A stretch of DNA of 64,000 nt from Priapulus caudatus (GCF_000485595.1 NW_014577331.1:128057-192056), one strand, 5' to 3'. Numbered from the stretch's first letter, positions 24,360 through 38,013 are shown. Notes: generated from the letters alone by a model not told the origin. Program-made: numbers and translations.

Positions 24360-24418
24360 ATGAATAACCAAGTTAATTTTTACTCAACCGTGCTGGTATG
24401 AAACGTACCGCTGACGTT

Positions 24419-24961
24419 NNNNNNNNNNNNNNNNNNNNNNNNNNNNNNNNNNNNNNNNNNNNNNNNNNNNNNNNNNNNNNNNNNNNNNNNNNNNNNNNNN
24501 NNNNNNNNNNNNNNNNNNNNNNNNNNNNNNNNNNNNNNNNNNNNNNNNNNNNNNNNNNNNNNNNNNNNNNNNNNNNNNNNNNNNNNNNNNNNNNNNNNNN
24601 NNNNNNNNNNNNNNNNNNNNNNNNNNNNNNNNNNNNNNNNNNNNNNNNNNNNNNNNNNNNNNNNNNNNNNNNNNNNNNNNNNNNNNNNNNNNNNNNNNNN
24701 NNNNNNNNNNNNNNNNNNNNNNNNNNNNNNNNNNNNNNNNNNNNNNNNNNNNNNNNNNNNNNNNNNNNNNNNNNNNNNNNNNNNNNNNNNNNNNNNNNNN
24801 NNNNNNNNNNNNNNNNNNNNNNNNNNNNNNNNNNNNNNNNNNNNNNNNNNNNNNNNNNNNNNNNNNNNNNNNNNNNNNNNNNNNNNNNNNNNNNNNNNNN
24901 NNNNNNNNNNNNNNNNNNNNNNNNNNNNNNNNNNNNNNNNNNNNNNNNNNNNNNNNNNNNN
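24419..24961. other. Assembly gap, 543 N
   Basis: An uncalled run. The flanks show no shared sequence, so the true gap size and content are unknown. Confidence 0.99.
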
Positions 24962-26683
24962 ATGCCATTGTTCCATGCGGTGAATTCTCTCTAAGGAATT
25001 TTTAATTACTTTCAGTTGTTTTGATAACAAGCAGGTGCGAACGTCGCCAGAGTAAAACAAAACTTCGTGAAAAAAACATCAAAGAAAACATGTTTTGGCC
25101 AGATCTTTGCACGAAATAACAGGCCTATCTCTAGATATATTACGAAGGAAATAAATTAAATACCGGGTGTAGCATGCAGTAAAACAATAAACGCCCCTGC
25201 CTGAATAAAGGCATGCTTGAATAGACGCCGGGGTCATTAGTATGACCAGGAGTATATAATATCTAATATCTTCTATTATATACTCCTGGTATGACGATAA
25301 CAATAAACGCGTTTATTCGAGGGAATACGGTATATACGATAAATATCTGTACTTCGAGGTCATTTACTATATTAGATAACAACGTAGTGAATAAAACAGC
25401 GGAATAGCATGTATGGCTGTATCGTATAAGTTGTTCTTTATAAAACATGTTACAGGGTTAATGTTACAGTATCCCTGGCGGTAGTCACTCAATTTAGTCA
25501 TCAACCACTAAATAGAAAATACAGAAAAAGTGAAACAGCTTGGTCGGATAACAACGACTCCGCCCCAGGTCTTTATATTGGAAACCGGATTTTCACAATG
25601 CGCGTTTCAGTTTATGTGTTGTTGGTTTTAGAATTTACCTGGCATGCATGCAGTAGCTGCTTGGCATATACTCAATGACATATACACGCAGCCAAACCTA
25701 ATCTCCGGTCGGCATAATAATAATATTGCTCTTGATTTTCCAGAGCACATTCACGAAACTTGCGCGTGGAACACGTATTATATATTATAATAATATCTTA
25801 TGCAATAAACAGCAGTTTTCTTAACTTGGGGTCCGGTTTACATGTCGCATTAGCTGGGTTTTGGCGTGAGCCAAAATAGGGCAGGATTTTAACGTAGCAT
25901 TTTACCAAATTTTTAGTACTTAACTGGGTACTTAACGGTACGCGCTATATGAACGACGGTATACACTATATCGGCTTGGGAGATTACAGTCGATGATTTA
26001 TAGCCCCCAAAGTGAGAATCACTATTTCGTCCGGAATCATAAACCTATATTTACATAATTGAGTGACAGGCTTTCTTCATATATCCTTATAGTGCTGTTA
26101 GGTTATTAAGACTGAATTATTAGTGGCAGTTCTAATTTATTACCACCCTGTATTTGGAACAGCCACAATGACACCGAAGGGCTACTACGTACGCTCACGC
26201 TTACGAAGCGTTGATTCTTCTTTCCGTTTCTGTTTTTCCAACACCTAATCTAGAACCCATGAGATCTTCCCTCCGCCGTCCGCAACTCAAGCTAACCCAG
26301 ACACAAATAATTACTGTGCTCCAGGGCATTTGCCAATGTTGCAGAGCAGAGCTCAACACACGCAGTTGTGTAGCAGCGGGCTCGTCTGTGTTATAGCATC
26401 CGAATTATGAAACTATAGTCGTTTACGCGCAGGCCTAAATGTCGACAAAGTTCGTCAATGGCTCTGCTTTTTGCTCTGTGCTCGCATAAAAGGGCCCTTT
26501 GTGCGGTCAAGTTCGACACTTGGTTCCATTAGATGTTATCGCGTCATTGCTGTTCCGTTACGTCCACTGGGAGGGGCTCTAAAACGTTCAGGAACGACAT
26601 ACGATCTGAGGTAGCACAGACCCCCCGGCAGACGCGTGCTGGGAGGTGTATCGCCTTCAGCTCTGCTCATCAATATTTAGAGA

Positions 26684-26882
26684 GTATATAAGTCTCTATT
26701 CGCTCGGATCTGTTTATGTAGCACCTAGACTGGAGAATACCAGAGAGGCTGAGTACACACGGTGTGGGCTTATAGACACAAACCAGGAATGAACGCTAGG
26801 GAGCGGTGAGCTGCTTGGAGATTGGGACGCAAATGATAACCGCGCGGCGATGTACTCAGCCAGGAAATGAATAGTGCAGGGT
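26684..26882 (+). promoter_or_regulatory. Possible TATA promoter and untranslated first exon
   Basis: GTATATAAG lies near 26,684-26,692, and about 190 bases downstream a good donor (GCAGG/gtaaac) follows without an intervening long frame. It could be an untranslated leader of the ENPP gene about 6 kb downstream. This is inference from two short motifs only. Confidence 0.2.
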
Positions 26883-27839
26883 AAACATCGAATGTTATAT
26901 TATATAAGTTGATTTCTATGTATGTTTGCTGAATAACTAGGAATCTAGTCTCTTTAAAAGAGTTGGTTGCGTATGAGCGTGCGTCGGATATATGAAAAAC
27001 AACGGATCGGTGCGCTTGTCTAATCTATTAGAAGGCCTGTAGGCGATTATTTGCGATATACCAGTTTCTTCTGACCTCTGGCGGTTCCTCACTCCCCATG
27101 ATGACCGCTGTGAAAATGTTCACGATTGTATCTACTGACGTGGGTTACTACTGTGGACCTACCCCTTACTCCTGTAGGTGGTGTGGATGGTTTTATCTCT
27201 CATGGCCAGTTTCCGATAACTGTTCACGTCTGTTGAGGTGTTTTGTACTTGGCCATTCTTCCTGATAATTGTGAGCCCATTGTGTAGGGTGTTTTGAAGT
27301 CGCTACATTTTGCTGCTTTCTGAAAATTCAATGCTTTTTCATTTACGAGCTCTCTTCTGTCTTTTCACACATTCTTCTTGACTTACTTAATATATTATAT
27401 TTACTCTATTGTTGACAGAGAGGAATTTTACGGTTTCTGGTCTTTTCATCTTGATAGAATCGATCATAGATCATTAGATATCATGATTTGAAGATATATA
27501 ACAGTAAGCTTTTTTGGGCTACAGCGCACAGGAATCGCACTCAAATACACTCACTTTCGCATGGCTGTCACCATGTGGTAATGTACGGGTGACGACAGCG
27601 ACCTCATGTCATATTAATATTCACATCTAATTTATGAATATTTGTGCATATAATAATACTTTTATGCATATATGCCTATTTAGGCGGTGTGTTGCATCCA
27701 GTGTTGCTTTTTTTTAAAGCTTTAGCCGCGTGATGCCGTGCCGACATTACTGCGATCTTGCTGCGATCAGTAAACGGTCGTAAACGTTTTGTGACTCCCG
27801 CCGGTTCGCCAGCAGGCAAATCCGCTGGTGTAAGACATA

Positions 27840-27905
27840 TACCGTTGTGGTTTCAGCCACAGTGAGGGGCGAGCTAGCTCTACTCGCCCCTCCCACTGGG
27901 CGGTA
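27840..27905. other. Three-stem inverted-repeat structure
   Basis: The outer pair is TACCG/CGGTA (27840-27844/27901-27905). The inner stems are GTGG/CCAC (27847-27850/27857-27860) and a perfect 10-bp stem GAGGGGCGAG/CTCGCCCCTC (27864-27873/27883-27892). The layout would form a three-way junction in RNA or a cruciform in DNA. Function unknown. Confidence 0.4.
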
Positions 27906-28751
27906 CGGTGCCCTATGCTACTAGCCACGGGCGGTATTTCAACGACGTCTCAACTTACTGTACTTATAGCTATACGTGGTCAAACATAACTATGGGACCA
28001 TTCTTATGCGAGGCGGCCAGTTTTATCACTTACTATACATGATATTAGATGATTGTTTGCAGAAAAACGAGCTAGTTAAAATAACTGAATCGACGCTTAT
28101 TCATAAAAGAATAATTATGTGGTTGTTTGTTTGTAGAATTGATGGTGCACAAGTTGAGCTTGTGTCATCTTCGTCGCGTTGGGGGTCATGGTAGTTGCGT
28201 ATCGAGTGACGTATGTATACACATTTGCTCTAACGTGTGGTTGACATTTCCGTATGTAACGCAGGATACGTGATCAAAATATCTTACACGGTTGTTAAAG
28301 TAAATAATTTTAAGGCGTCCGTCCCGCAAGGGAGAACAACCAGGTTGATCAGTTTAGCGCTATGCAGACGTTCATTCGGAATGTATAATATGTTTACTTT
28401 ACACTCAAAAGAAACAAAATTATGTTGTTTTGTGCCAAAACCCCTCGTGATTCGAAGGGTTTACATGGGTAGACTTCTACCTACATACCTCTATCAGACT
28501 TCTATCTACATACCTACAGGCTCCTGCGTAATGCGATGGCAGACAAAGAGATGAGCGATGGGACAGACTTATTTCTGCTAGGAATTACGTTTGGCTTTTG
28601 TATTCTTAGTCGTCGTCACCGCTCTCGTTTTGCCTTTGTCGTCATTATTGTTGTTATTGTCGTTGATGTTGCCGTTGTCGTAGCTACTTGGCGTTGCATG
28701 TCCGTTTACAGCTACTAACGATACCTCTGGGCCACATCATATAGCTCATTT

Positions 28752-28985
28752 AGGGTCTATGTTCCCCAGGGTACTGCCGGAACGTCCCTGGGTACGGTCC
28801 GATATACCGGAACGTACCCTGGTAACTATTTGATATGGTTAGGGTTAGGGTTAGGGGTTAGGGTATAGGGTTAGGTAGTAGGCGTAGCGACTCCCTAGAC
28901 TCGTTAGTGGAGTAGGCGAGGTACGGTCCGGCATATTAGATAGTACCCGGTACGTTCCGGCAGTACCCGCGGGGACATAGACCCT
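28752..28985. mobile_element. Hairpin element with (TTAGGG)n core
   Basis: The ends AGGGTCTATGTTCCCC and GGGGACATAGACCCT are inverted, followed inward by GGTACTGCCGGAACGT and its inverse. The centre is (TTAGGG)n at about 28838-28875. The same element is at 44038-44267. Confidence 0.7.
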
Positions 28986-29730
28986 CTCAGCTCTAGTATA
29001 TATAGTAGTCTACGTCTATACATGCTCTCGGTATGATTCCAAGTGAGTTCCAACTGTGAATAAGCAAAGCGTAAGCTATTGATTGTTCGCGTTGCGCCAG
29101 TTTCAGCCACCAATGGATGGCCGTGAGCGATAGCTGACGATGGCAAATTTGCGTCTAATGCCCGTTTTTTATTAACCTGGCCCATAGTCTGTCCCTTTTA
29201 CTGCTTATTAGACGTCCTCAGACTTGTTTGCCTTACGGCGGCCCTGTATCGTTACTTTATATCAGGAGTTTATAGAGGGCTAGTAACCCACGATCACAAA
29301 TGGAGACACTCGTCTTGCATAACTTTATCGCGGACAAACGCCTGCAAATATACATGACGTTAAATGAGGTTGGCGATTCGGCCAAGTTACGACAGCTGAC
29401 ACATTCATGTTCCCTCTCCGCGTCACCCTACGGATTTCCAACATGATGCTTGCGACATTATTTTACACCACAGACTATGAAACGATTGGATGCACGTATA
29501 GCCATTGTATACACGCCCTTGATCAAACGCGTTCCACTCTATATTGCGCATGGGTAATGAAGTCGGGCGATGAAGGCTTTGGGAGTTCACAGTCATTACG
29601 CGCATTGCCCTACACTAGAGAGGACTGATTCGCCGTAGGGGGGATGTAGGCCTACACCCGCGCCCGCCCTCAACAATCAAGGCAGCAGCTCGCAACTCCC
29701 GTACGCGCGCCACAACGACGCTCCGCTTGC

Positions 29731-30230
29731 GGGCTTTACACTATCGATAAGTCGACGACGTTGATAACCCTTTCAACGTTCTATCAGCACTTTCTATCAG
29801 ATGTTCACCGGTTTTACAATTATCGACCGCGAGTTGGCAAACGTTTCCACATTTGCGACCCGCAGTATATGCGCGGGGGCGACGTGGATACGCATTTTTC
29901 AGTGTGGCGCCGATAGCAAAATCGCGCGCGCAAATACTCAGTACTCTCAAGAGTAATAAATAACATTATCTACTCTTGGTACTCTCCATCTGGCAGAGGG
30001 ACGCACCTCCTGATTGCTATTATCGGAGTGGCTGCGTGCGCAAAAAGTTGATCAACTCGCTGACAAAACGTTGAGAAATTGGAACATGTTCTAACCTCTT
30101 CAACTGGTTGATATCAACCAGTTTGAGCCGCTAAACTTTTACGTTTACACTGCGACTGTCGGTCGATTGTTGAAAGGTTTATAAACCTCGTCAACCTTTC
30201 AGCAAAAAGTTGATAGTGTAAAACCAGCTG
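29731..30230. mobile_element. MITE, same family as 13882-14417
   Basis: The left end GGGCTTTACACTATCG and the right end GATAGTGTAAAACCAGC are inverted, and the interior shares GTCGACGA..GTTGATAA and CAGCAAAAAGTTGATAGTG with the other member. It also occurs in block P copy 2 (44995-45442). Confidence 0.65.
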
Positions 30231-30280
30231 ATTGTTCATACACATGACTGTGTGGACATTGCGGACGTTGCCCGTATGGA

Positions 30281-30282
<2 letters not shown>

Positions 30283-30330
<48 letters not shown>

Positions 30331-30335
30331 CTCTA

Positions 30336-30414
<79 letters not shown>

Positions 30415-30418
30415 AATA

Positions 30419-30458
<40 letters not shown>

Positions 30459-30471
30459 TATATATATATAT
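30283..30471. repeat. (TC)n and (TA)n microsatellites joining blocks P and Q
   Basis: About 130 bases of TC repeats with single-base interruptions, then about 55 bases of TA. Confidence 0.9.
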
Positions 30472-32997
30472 ATGAGATTTTATTGTTTCCGAGAAACGTT
30501 GCAGATAAAGCAGCGGCAGCTTGGTGGGGAATTCCCAATCATAACCTATCGCTTCCAAGCCGATAGTATACAGTAAACACCGCATAAAAGAACCCGTGAT
30601 TTTTAAGAACTCCAGGCTGAAATTGGACAAAAAGCACCTATTATATAAGAACCTCTTCAGCCTGAATAATTAAACAGGTTCTTATATATAAAAAAAATGC
30701 CGAAAATTAGAGCAAACTGGGGCAATCCAAGTATGTGTGCTACACCATTGGAAACTGTCTACTATATTAGTCAAATCAATTTTCACAGAATTTGACATTT
30801 CATTATGTTTAATATAATAAGTAAATTAAAGGTGATAAATAAAGTAACTCAAATGAATTTAAACAGACATATAATTTCTAATATTAAGCAGTTGGTTAAT
30901 TAATTAGTGTCACTTATTCACTAATTAAACGCCAATTTTACCTAGATAATGTACACAATATCCCCCCCCCCAACAAAAAAACCTCTTTAAGAACCTCTTC
31001 AGGCTGATTTCTCACTATGTACCATATATATATAAGAACCTCTTCAGCCTAGCTGAAACAGAAAATCACGGGTTCTTTTATGCGGGTGTTTACTGTAGTC
31101 AATGTATCCGCAGACACACGTAGCGGCTGTTTAGACACAGCCTTTACTCTAAATAAGCAAGTCACTGCTTCGCGGCTGGCTAGGATCTGTCATATAGGGA
31201 GGGATTCGGCAGATAGGCATGATATACCAGTGTCTGTGTGTATGAATCCTGAACCAGGCGTGATCACCTGCAATTCTAGCTCACTAGACATATAAGATTG
31301 GTGGGAGTCAGTAAAAAGCTTTACACATGCTCGAGCATGATGATGATGCGAAATTATACACACCGGATCCGCGAGTTTAATTCACCGGCTCCGAACTCAT
31401 TGTTGTAAGTCATCGATAAGATGTCGATACTCGAGTGAAGAGAATATTCTTACCGTGATCAAGTTTGTAAGTAAATTTCGTGTATTTCAGTTCATGTGCA
31501 TACTGTTCATGTTGAGGTATGTTTCGATATTAAAATCGGATATAACGCGGCAGCAGAACAAAATATAATCATGATATAATCAAATAATAATAAATCATAA
31601 CGCATTATCGCGATACTGGATCGAATATAAGTATACAAATTGTTATTGTTATATTAATTTTATTGCTTTAATTAACACGCTGAGTCAATCACTATAATCA
31701 AACTGAATAACAATCATACATGCTGATTACGACAAAGGCACAAATATGTGAATCATCTTTCTACTAGCATAACGCGCGTGTGGTTGGCTGCATCTAAGTA
31801 TATGAATGTGCATTGAAAAACTTTAATATCGACCTATAGCGTTACTTACGGGAGTTTAGGATTATCGGATACGAACGCGCTGTCTGTATTACCCAGGGTA
31901 AAAACACCATTTCTCCATAAAAACGACGCGCTACTCAATAGCAATCCGTCATTTGAACGATGGATCCCTTTCTAAAGATTGTTCGAGGAAAACAGAGTGC
32001 ACACCCTGGGTATAAAAATGCGCAGTACATAGCAGTTCAATGTTATATCATACAAGCGCTCACTGCCGCAGCCTCCACTATGTAGAAACAAACGGGTCCG
32101 TAACATTGACAATCGGGAATCTTTTGAATCTCATTTAAAATATAAATTACAAGCGCGTAAACCGATGCGCTCGATATAATTGTACGTCACAACACTGGTG
32201 TTGTACCGTCACGGGAACTTCGTTATTATAATATCTTCTGCAGATCTATAGCGCATGCATGCACGCAAGAAGGCTTGACAAATTGATGTACGAGCGCCTA
32301 TCCGCGTATAGCCCCCTGTCCGCGTAAATGAAAGGTCCTAACTACAATTCAAAACATTTCTCGCTATATACTGCGTATTGTTGGCCTGGGTATTACGACT
32401 ACATTTAATAATTCCGCGAACTTCCAGTACTCTGTCTAATGTCTTGTTTTATGTTTTCGGGTGTGATTTTTTCATTTGTTTGCATTTACCATTGAAGCTT
32501 TTCAAGTATATGACTTCATGTTACATATAACATTACTTGTTCATTACAGGTGAACATAGAGATGCCCACTAGGCAGGATTCAGATAACCTGCCTGTGTAT
32601 TCGCCTATAAAATTTGTAAGTAGTTTCATACATTTTGCTGTTGTAATTAATCTCACATTGATTGCAGTTGGCAGGCTAATAATTAAGCAAACAGTAGACA
32701 TTATTGTCAAGTAATTACGCGAACGAATGTGGCAAATAATTATTTCAGCATCTTAGTCGTTTACATAGGACCGTGATTTATTCTTATCTATTTTTGCTAT
32801 CATATATGTCCATACAGACGTTGACACGTACTACGAACTTTCGCAAAGATAAGATGTATAATTTATATGTAAACAAACACCTCCATCGTGCCGTTATCGT
32901 ACAGTGACTAACCATGTATATATATATATATATATGCGCATATATATATATACATAGAAATTAATAATATGTCTGTGTGTGTGTGTGTGTGTTTGTG

Positions 32998-33048
<51 letters not shown>

Positions 33049-33579
33049 GTGCGTGCGCGCGCACAAATATATCAGAATGAACATTGACCATTTCTTGTGC
33101 CATAAATTATGCGCGAATATTCTGTCATTCCATCTCCAGTTGTATCAATTGTGGCAAATAAAGCAAGACTCATCAAGACAGACGGGTAAAATACCCAGTC
33201 ACGTCAGCTACATAAAATTTCTATTGTTATATATTCATGTAAATTGTGTGCAAAAAGGAAGTGAATTAAGTTAATTCGCGCAGTGCGTGGTTTCCTCATA
33301 TTTTATCAAGTGACATTATTGAGAACGAAATTACGGAATGATATACCTGAAGCTGAATATCCAAGTCAAGTCTGACCGGATGTTTTATAACAACATTTAG
33401 CTGGTATAGAAGCATACAATGTAGACAAATGTGGGGTTTACTCGGCTCGATCACTGTGAATACACCCCGCACACGTATGTGTTGTGCATGGCGTAGAAGT
33501 GCAATATAATTTGTGTTAATGACAGGAAAGTCTAGAACTTCAAATGTACTCATTCCTAGCTATAGCCAGCAACATTTAG
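30472..33579. repeat. Duplicated block Q, copy 1 (upstream of ENPP)
   Basis: It matches 51673-54765 with frequent 1-2 base indels. It contains the alternative ENPP first exon (32550-32615), (TA)n at 32921-32955 and (GT)n at 32972-33046. This copy lies directly upstream of ENPP exon 1, so it is the one in natural position. Confidence 0.85.
32562..32615 (+). CDS. Possible alternative first coding exon of ENPP (18 codons)
   Basis: After an acceptor (tcattacag) comes a short leader, ATG at 32562, and MPTRQDSDNLPVYSPIKF in phase 0 up to a strong donor (gtaagt). It cannot be joined in frame to the exon at 33969 but fits the exon at 34176. It would therefore give an alternative cytoplasmic tail. 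The block Q second copy of this exon is broken by indels. Confidence 0.4.
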
Positions 33580-33968
33580 CGTGTGTCTGTCAACAGGAAT
33601 ACTGAAAAGGCATGTGCAAACTCACCAGCAGTAGGAAGTACATGCATTTAATGTCAAACTGAGATTAGATATCTTATCAATCTATGTTATCTTACTATTC
33701 TATCAATATCATTAATCTATCTTATTAATATTGAATACAAAAACAGATATAATAGCTGCAAGTACGTTTTAATAGTTAACATAAAATAGACGCGTGCAAG
33801 CAAAGGGCAGGCGTAGGTGTTGACCTATTCAGCCAGCAACGATAGCTACGAAGCGTTTGTTGCCAAAGTACACTTAACATTAAGCGACAGTGTGCCCTCA
33901 CAGAAGTATTAAGAACGTGCCATAGTGCAAAAACACGCGAGGCTTGCAGGTTCAGCCAATTTGTCACA

Positions 33969-34040
33969 ATGTGGGCCTTGGAAATGGAAAAATTTAACGA
34001 CGAGGATGAAAGCGATACAGATATTCCGGAGATCCGGCAA
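33969..34040 (+). CDS. ENPP exon 1 (24 codons, cytoplasmic tail)
   Basis: ATG at 33969 opens [20 protein letters not shown] and ends EIRQ at donor gtaagt, phase 0. The acidic tail precedes the membrane helix. The start is inferred; the only other upstream exon found does not fit this frame. Confidence 0.6.
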
Positions 34041-34929
34041 GTAAGTACCTTATAGCAAGCAATCTGGAACGCGACGTGCTTTCGTTGATGCGTTGGATGA
34101 GCTGCCTTGGGCAAAGGGTTCATGCATCGGCGCCATCGCTATAGTTTCATGAAACTGTGCTCTTCTTTTTTTCAGAATGCTAATAGGTTTTCTACTGCGC
34201 AAAAGGTTCTCATGGCCATTGCGGTGAGTCATTTGTTGGAATAAACTTGTTCTAATAATAATAAATAATGTTTTAATAAGAAACAGGTTGGAAAGCAGCA
34301 TGTCGTAGAGCACAAGCTATTATAGTTCCAAAACTTAAGTTTATCCATTTACTTCCAACGAGGCAATTTTCATGAGTAATTTTCTGTAATATATTTACTA
34401 TACAATTCAGACATGTATTCTTAGTACAGTTATTTTGTTGACTTTTGCATATTGTATGTATCAAGAGTAAAATAATACACACATGCATATATTAGGTAAC
34501 TCCTGTATATGTCCGTATAAGTATATATTAGCATATGTGAAGCATTATTTCGAGCGTAACGTATTAATATTCTACGCGCGCAATAAAAATATGAATCAGA
34601 TTTCAGAAAATGAAAACATTGTATAACAACGCAGTCATTTAGTCATGCCTAGTATTACTAGTTGGTATATGTTAAAGAAATTTAACAGCAGTTCACGTTC
34701 GATAGGCTTACTGAGAATGAAAAAGACCGCGTATTGCGTTATGATAATGTTCATATTATGGCCTGATCATTGCGCTCGTAATAATCTGTGCAGTCTGAAT
34801 AGTGCTTTCCGACATAGCTGCTCCACACACACACGCACGCACGCCACGCACACACACACACCTCACACAACACACACACACACACACCACACCACACACA
34901 CACACAACACCACACACACACACACACAA

Positions 34930-34967
<38 letters not shown>

Positions 34968-37896
34968 CACACACAACACACACACACACACACACACAGC
35001 TGATTAGGATCTGTACCTCTCTCTCACCTCTCTCTTCTCTCTCATCTCGCACTCTCTATCTCTATCTCACTTTCTCACTTTCTTTCGCGTCTCGGCTCCC
35101 ACCCCTTCCCCCCCCCTCATCATCTCTCTCTCTCTAAAAGCGACTCAACCCTCTTTCGACACATAGAAGCATGCTCGCACGCACACGCACACGCACGCCA
35201 CACGCACCACGGCGCACACACAAACCGACATAATGATGCTTTAGATTTTCAATTGGTTATCTGTGCTAACCCGCAACCCTAGAAAATACTTGTATTCGTT
35301 TTTCATAGTTATATAAACACATATTTGAGCCTGGACAACTGGGACTATGTACCCAGCGAAAAATATTATGACCTCTCTCCGTGATATTCCTAAAATCAGC
35401 GAGAGGGAGGGGGGAAGGTGTGACGGACAGGGCGCGGAGGAGTGGGGAACGACGGAACGGACGGGGGAAAGGGGGGGGAGAGGAGGGAAGGAGGGGAGGA
35501 GAGGAAGGTGATCGGGGGCGAGCCGACGGCGCGGAGGAGGGCGGACGGCGCGGGCCGACGCGGGCCCAAGGCTCGAAGCCCCGAGGTGCATACACGAGAG
35601 CGGAGGCACGGCGGACCGGAGGGCGAAGCCGCGGGGAGCGGCGGCGGCGAGGGAGGCAACGCGAGAGGCCGCCAGTAGCAGACAGGGCAGCGGGAACCCT
35701 CCGAATGAAGTGTCCGGCGGACGCGAGCCGGAATTCCAGCCCAGCGCGCCATGTGGCAAGACTGAAGTAAAGCCCGAGGAATCAGACAAAGGTCCGTCTC
35801 CAGCTAAACGCTAAACTCACTAAGCAGGACAAGTGCGGGCGGACGTCACCACGAGCTGACGCCTCCCGAAGCGGGACGCAGGCGAGGGTTGAGAGAAGCT
35901 GGAAGGGCGAGAAGGACGACGAGAAGAGAGGAATTTGGCAAGAAGGAAGAGAGAGAGAGAGAGAGACGAGAGAGAGAGAGAGAGCATCATAAGAACATAA
36001 GGGGCTCGGAAACACGCTAACTAGCCTCCGCACTAACAAGCAGCCCTCCCTCCAAAAACCCAAATCCTCAGAGGCGACCCCAAATTTCCCCTCCACGCGT
36101 TGAATGAGACGGTCAGCTACGTTCATTAAACACAATTAAAATACGTGTACTACACGTATATATACAGACCGTACGTACTTACCCCCAATTTGCTCTTCTA
36201 CATACGTCACAAACATCTTTTCGATAGTGGCGCCCACCTTCCATAGATGCCAACACTGATCATTGAAGATAGTAATGATTTTTTTTTTTATTGCCGAAGG
36301 CGTTGGTGGGGTGGGTTAAGGGAGGGTGATTGTCCCCTCCCTTTAATGGGGGTCTGGGGTTTCTCCCAGGATTAAAAAAATGGAAGCCATTCGGCTGCAT
36401 CCTGGAGCCATCTGGGCATTGCTTTGAATCCTTTCAAACTGAACAATTTTCCCCCACAAAAATACAAATATTCACCCAAATGTATAGTGTTAACGTTGAA
36501 AATATGTTTGATATGTATGAATAAAGAAAGAATCCAACCTTGTGTATTAAACTGAATAAACCTTAATATCTTACTCACCAGTGTAGTCACACTTGCACAC
36601 AGAGACAAAAGAAACGCGCACAACGCGCTTAAGCCGTGTGTGCTTACTCTCGCGACACAAACCAGACTCCTCCCGACTCCTACATCTCTGTCCCTCAGCC
36701 TACCACACATCTTTCTCCCCCAAATATATAAACTAACCCCAGCCCTATTGTCCCTACGCTCATTTCACAATGAACCTAGAAACGCCCCAAACCTAAAACA
36801 CGTTTACCATTCTCCCTATACATAAATATGTAGCCGCACAAGACGACGCCTCTGTCTACATAGATTACCACTAAAACAACCCCGAGTCTAAGCCGCACTC
36901 CGCGTCTCTAACTAATTTATGTAACACTTTGTGTAAAACATATGTTTACAAGTAGTGAATGTGATTGTAATTCAGACACAAAACAAAACTTTAAAAACTT
37001 TAAATGTCATTAATGGTCATAATAACAATATAATAATTATGGTCATGGTCATATATTAGTTTGGGGTCTTAATTGTCATTTAGGTTAGGGTTATGGTTTA
37101 GGGTTAGGATTATCAATCATTAATCATTAATCATTAATGATATCAAACGTTGGGAACACTCCTAATGGAGCGTTAGGCCCATAAAACACATTGCTTACAT
37201 GCAAAAAATCCTGTACAGGGCATACAATTAGTCGTCACAAAATGAGCCCTTCATAGTCCACAGTCAGTGTCACACAAAGTCCACAATCTGAATCAGTGTT
37301 ACAAAATCCTAAATAGACTGAGTTAATAGACTGAGTTTATAATAGAGCCCTTCAAAGTTCAATCACAACTCCTTAACAGGCTGAGCCCTTCAAAGTCCCC
37401 AGTCACTGTCACACAAAGTTAACAATCAGTGTCAGAAATCCTAAACAGACCTCCAAAGTCCACAGTCAGTGCCACACAAAGTTCACAATCAGTGTCACAC
37501 AAAGTTTTACAGTCACTATGCTAATTTAGCAGCAGCAGCAGCAGCACATGCGCCCGCCGATGATCACGGCATCATTAGCTCCCTCTCGATGCGCCCACCT
37601 GCGCCCACCGGCGCCCCCTATTGGCGCTCGCTTTAACAGAGGACGAGGGTATATAACGAGGAGAGAACACGCTGAAAAGCAGTTTTTCAGCTGTAAAAAG
37701 TTGACTTCCACAAGTCGAAACTAGTCGTTCATTGATTGCTAACTTTGTTTAGATTTTAGTCACCAAGACGTTCGCATAATATGATAATATGGCATCTAAG
37801 AATAAGAATATTGAACCCACGTAAGGTAGTACAGTGGATCTGTGCGACGGTCTCTTCCTCACATATAGTATTTCTAAATAGGTGGAGGTAGGGTGG

Positions 37897-37928
<32 letters not shown>

Positions 37929-38013
37929 TAGGTATATTAGGTATATATATATAATATTACGGACACACAAGCACAGACACACACGCTCTCTCCACCTCTC
38001 TCTCTCTCTTCTC

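Larger units (their letters stand above)
24962..28672. other. Intergenic stretch without a recognisable gene
   Basis: No frame resembles a known protein. Two minor items are listed separately: a possible TATA promoter near 26,685 and a paired-stem structure at 27,840-27,905. Confidence 0.6.
28673..30282. repeat. Duplicated block P, copy 1
   Basis: It matches 43962-45494 along its length with many 1-2 base indels. It holds a telomeric-motif hairpin element and a Harbinger-type MITE, and ends at a (TC)n microsatellite. Confidence 0.85.
35135..37519. repeat. Duplicated block R, copy 1
   Basis: It matches 42194-43960. It contains a (GA)n region, a segment with (TTAGGG)n-like sequence at 37083-37108, and short tandem units at 37190-37515. 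It differs from copy 2 mainly by the GC-rich insert at about 35400-35945 and by many short indels. Confidence 0.85.

Noticed and set aside
24380-25060. Open frames crossing the long N run
   Set aside because: They consist almost entirely of unknown residues; the frame only exists because N contains no stop.
28236-28720. Open frames of 60-105 codons near 28.3-28.7 kb
   Set aside because: Short, no family resemblance, no neighbouring splice pattern; compatible with chance.
30199-30630. 143-codon Arg/Glu-rich frame
   Set aside because: It is the (GA)n and (TA)n microsatellite read in one frame.
34645-35137. Long open frames of Thr/His or Cys/Val over (CA)n, here and at 38.1, 45.5, 46.8 and 60.0 kb
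   Set aside because: Pure dinucleotide repeats are open in several frames on both strands; there is no start context, splice support or domain.
35241-35789. Overlapping 100-180-codon frames in the GC-rich insert
   Set aside because: GC-rich purine sequence lacks stops by composition; Arg/Gly and Pro/Ser readings occur together on opposite strands and no motif is recognisable.
37190-37515. CRISPR-like array
   Set aside because: Units are imperfect, directly abutting and of irregular length with no unique spacers, and the genome is eukaryotic.
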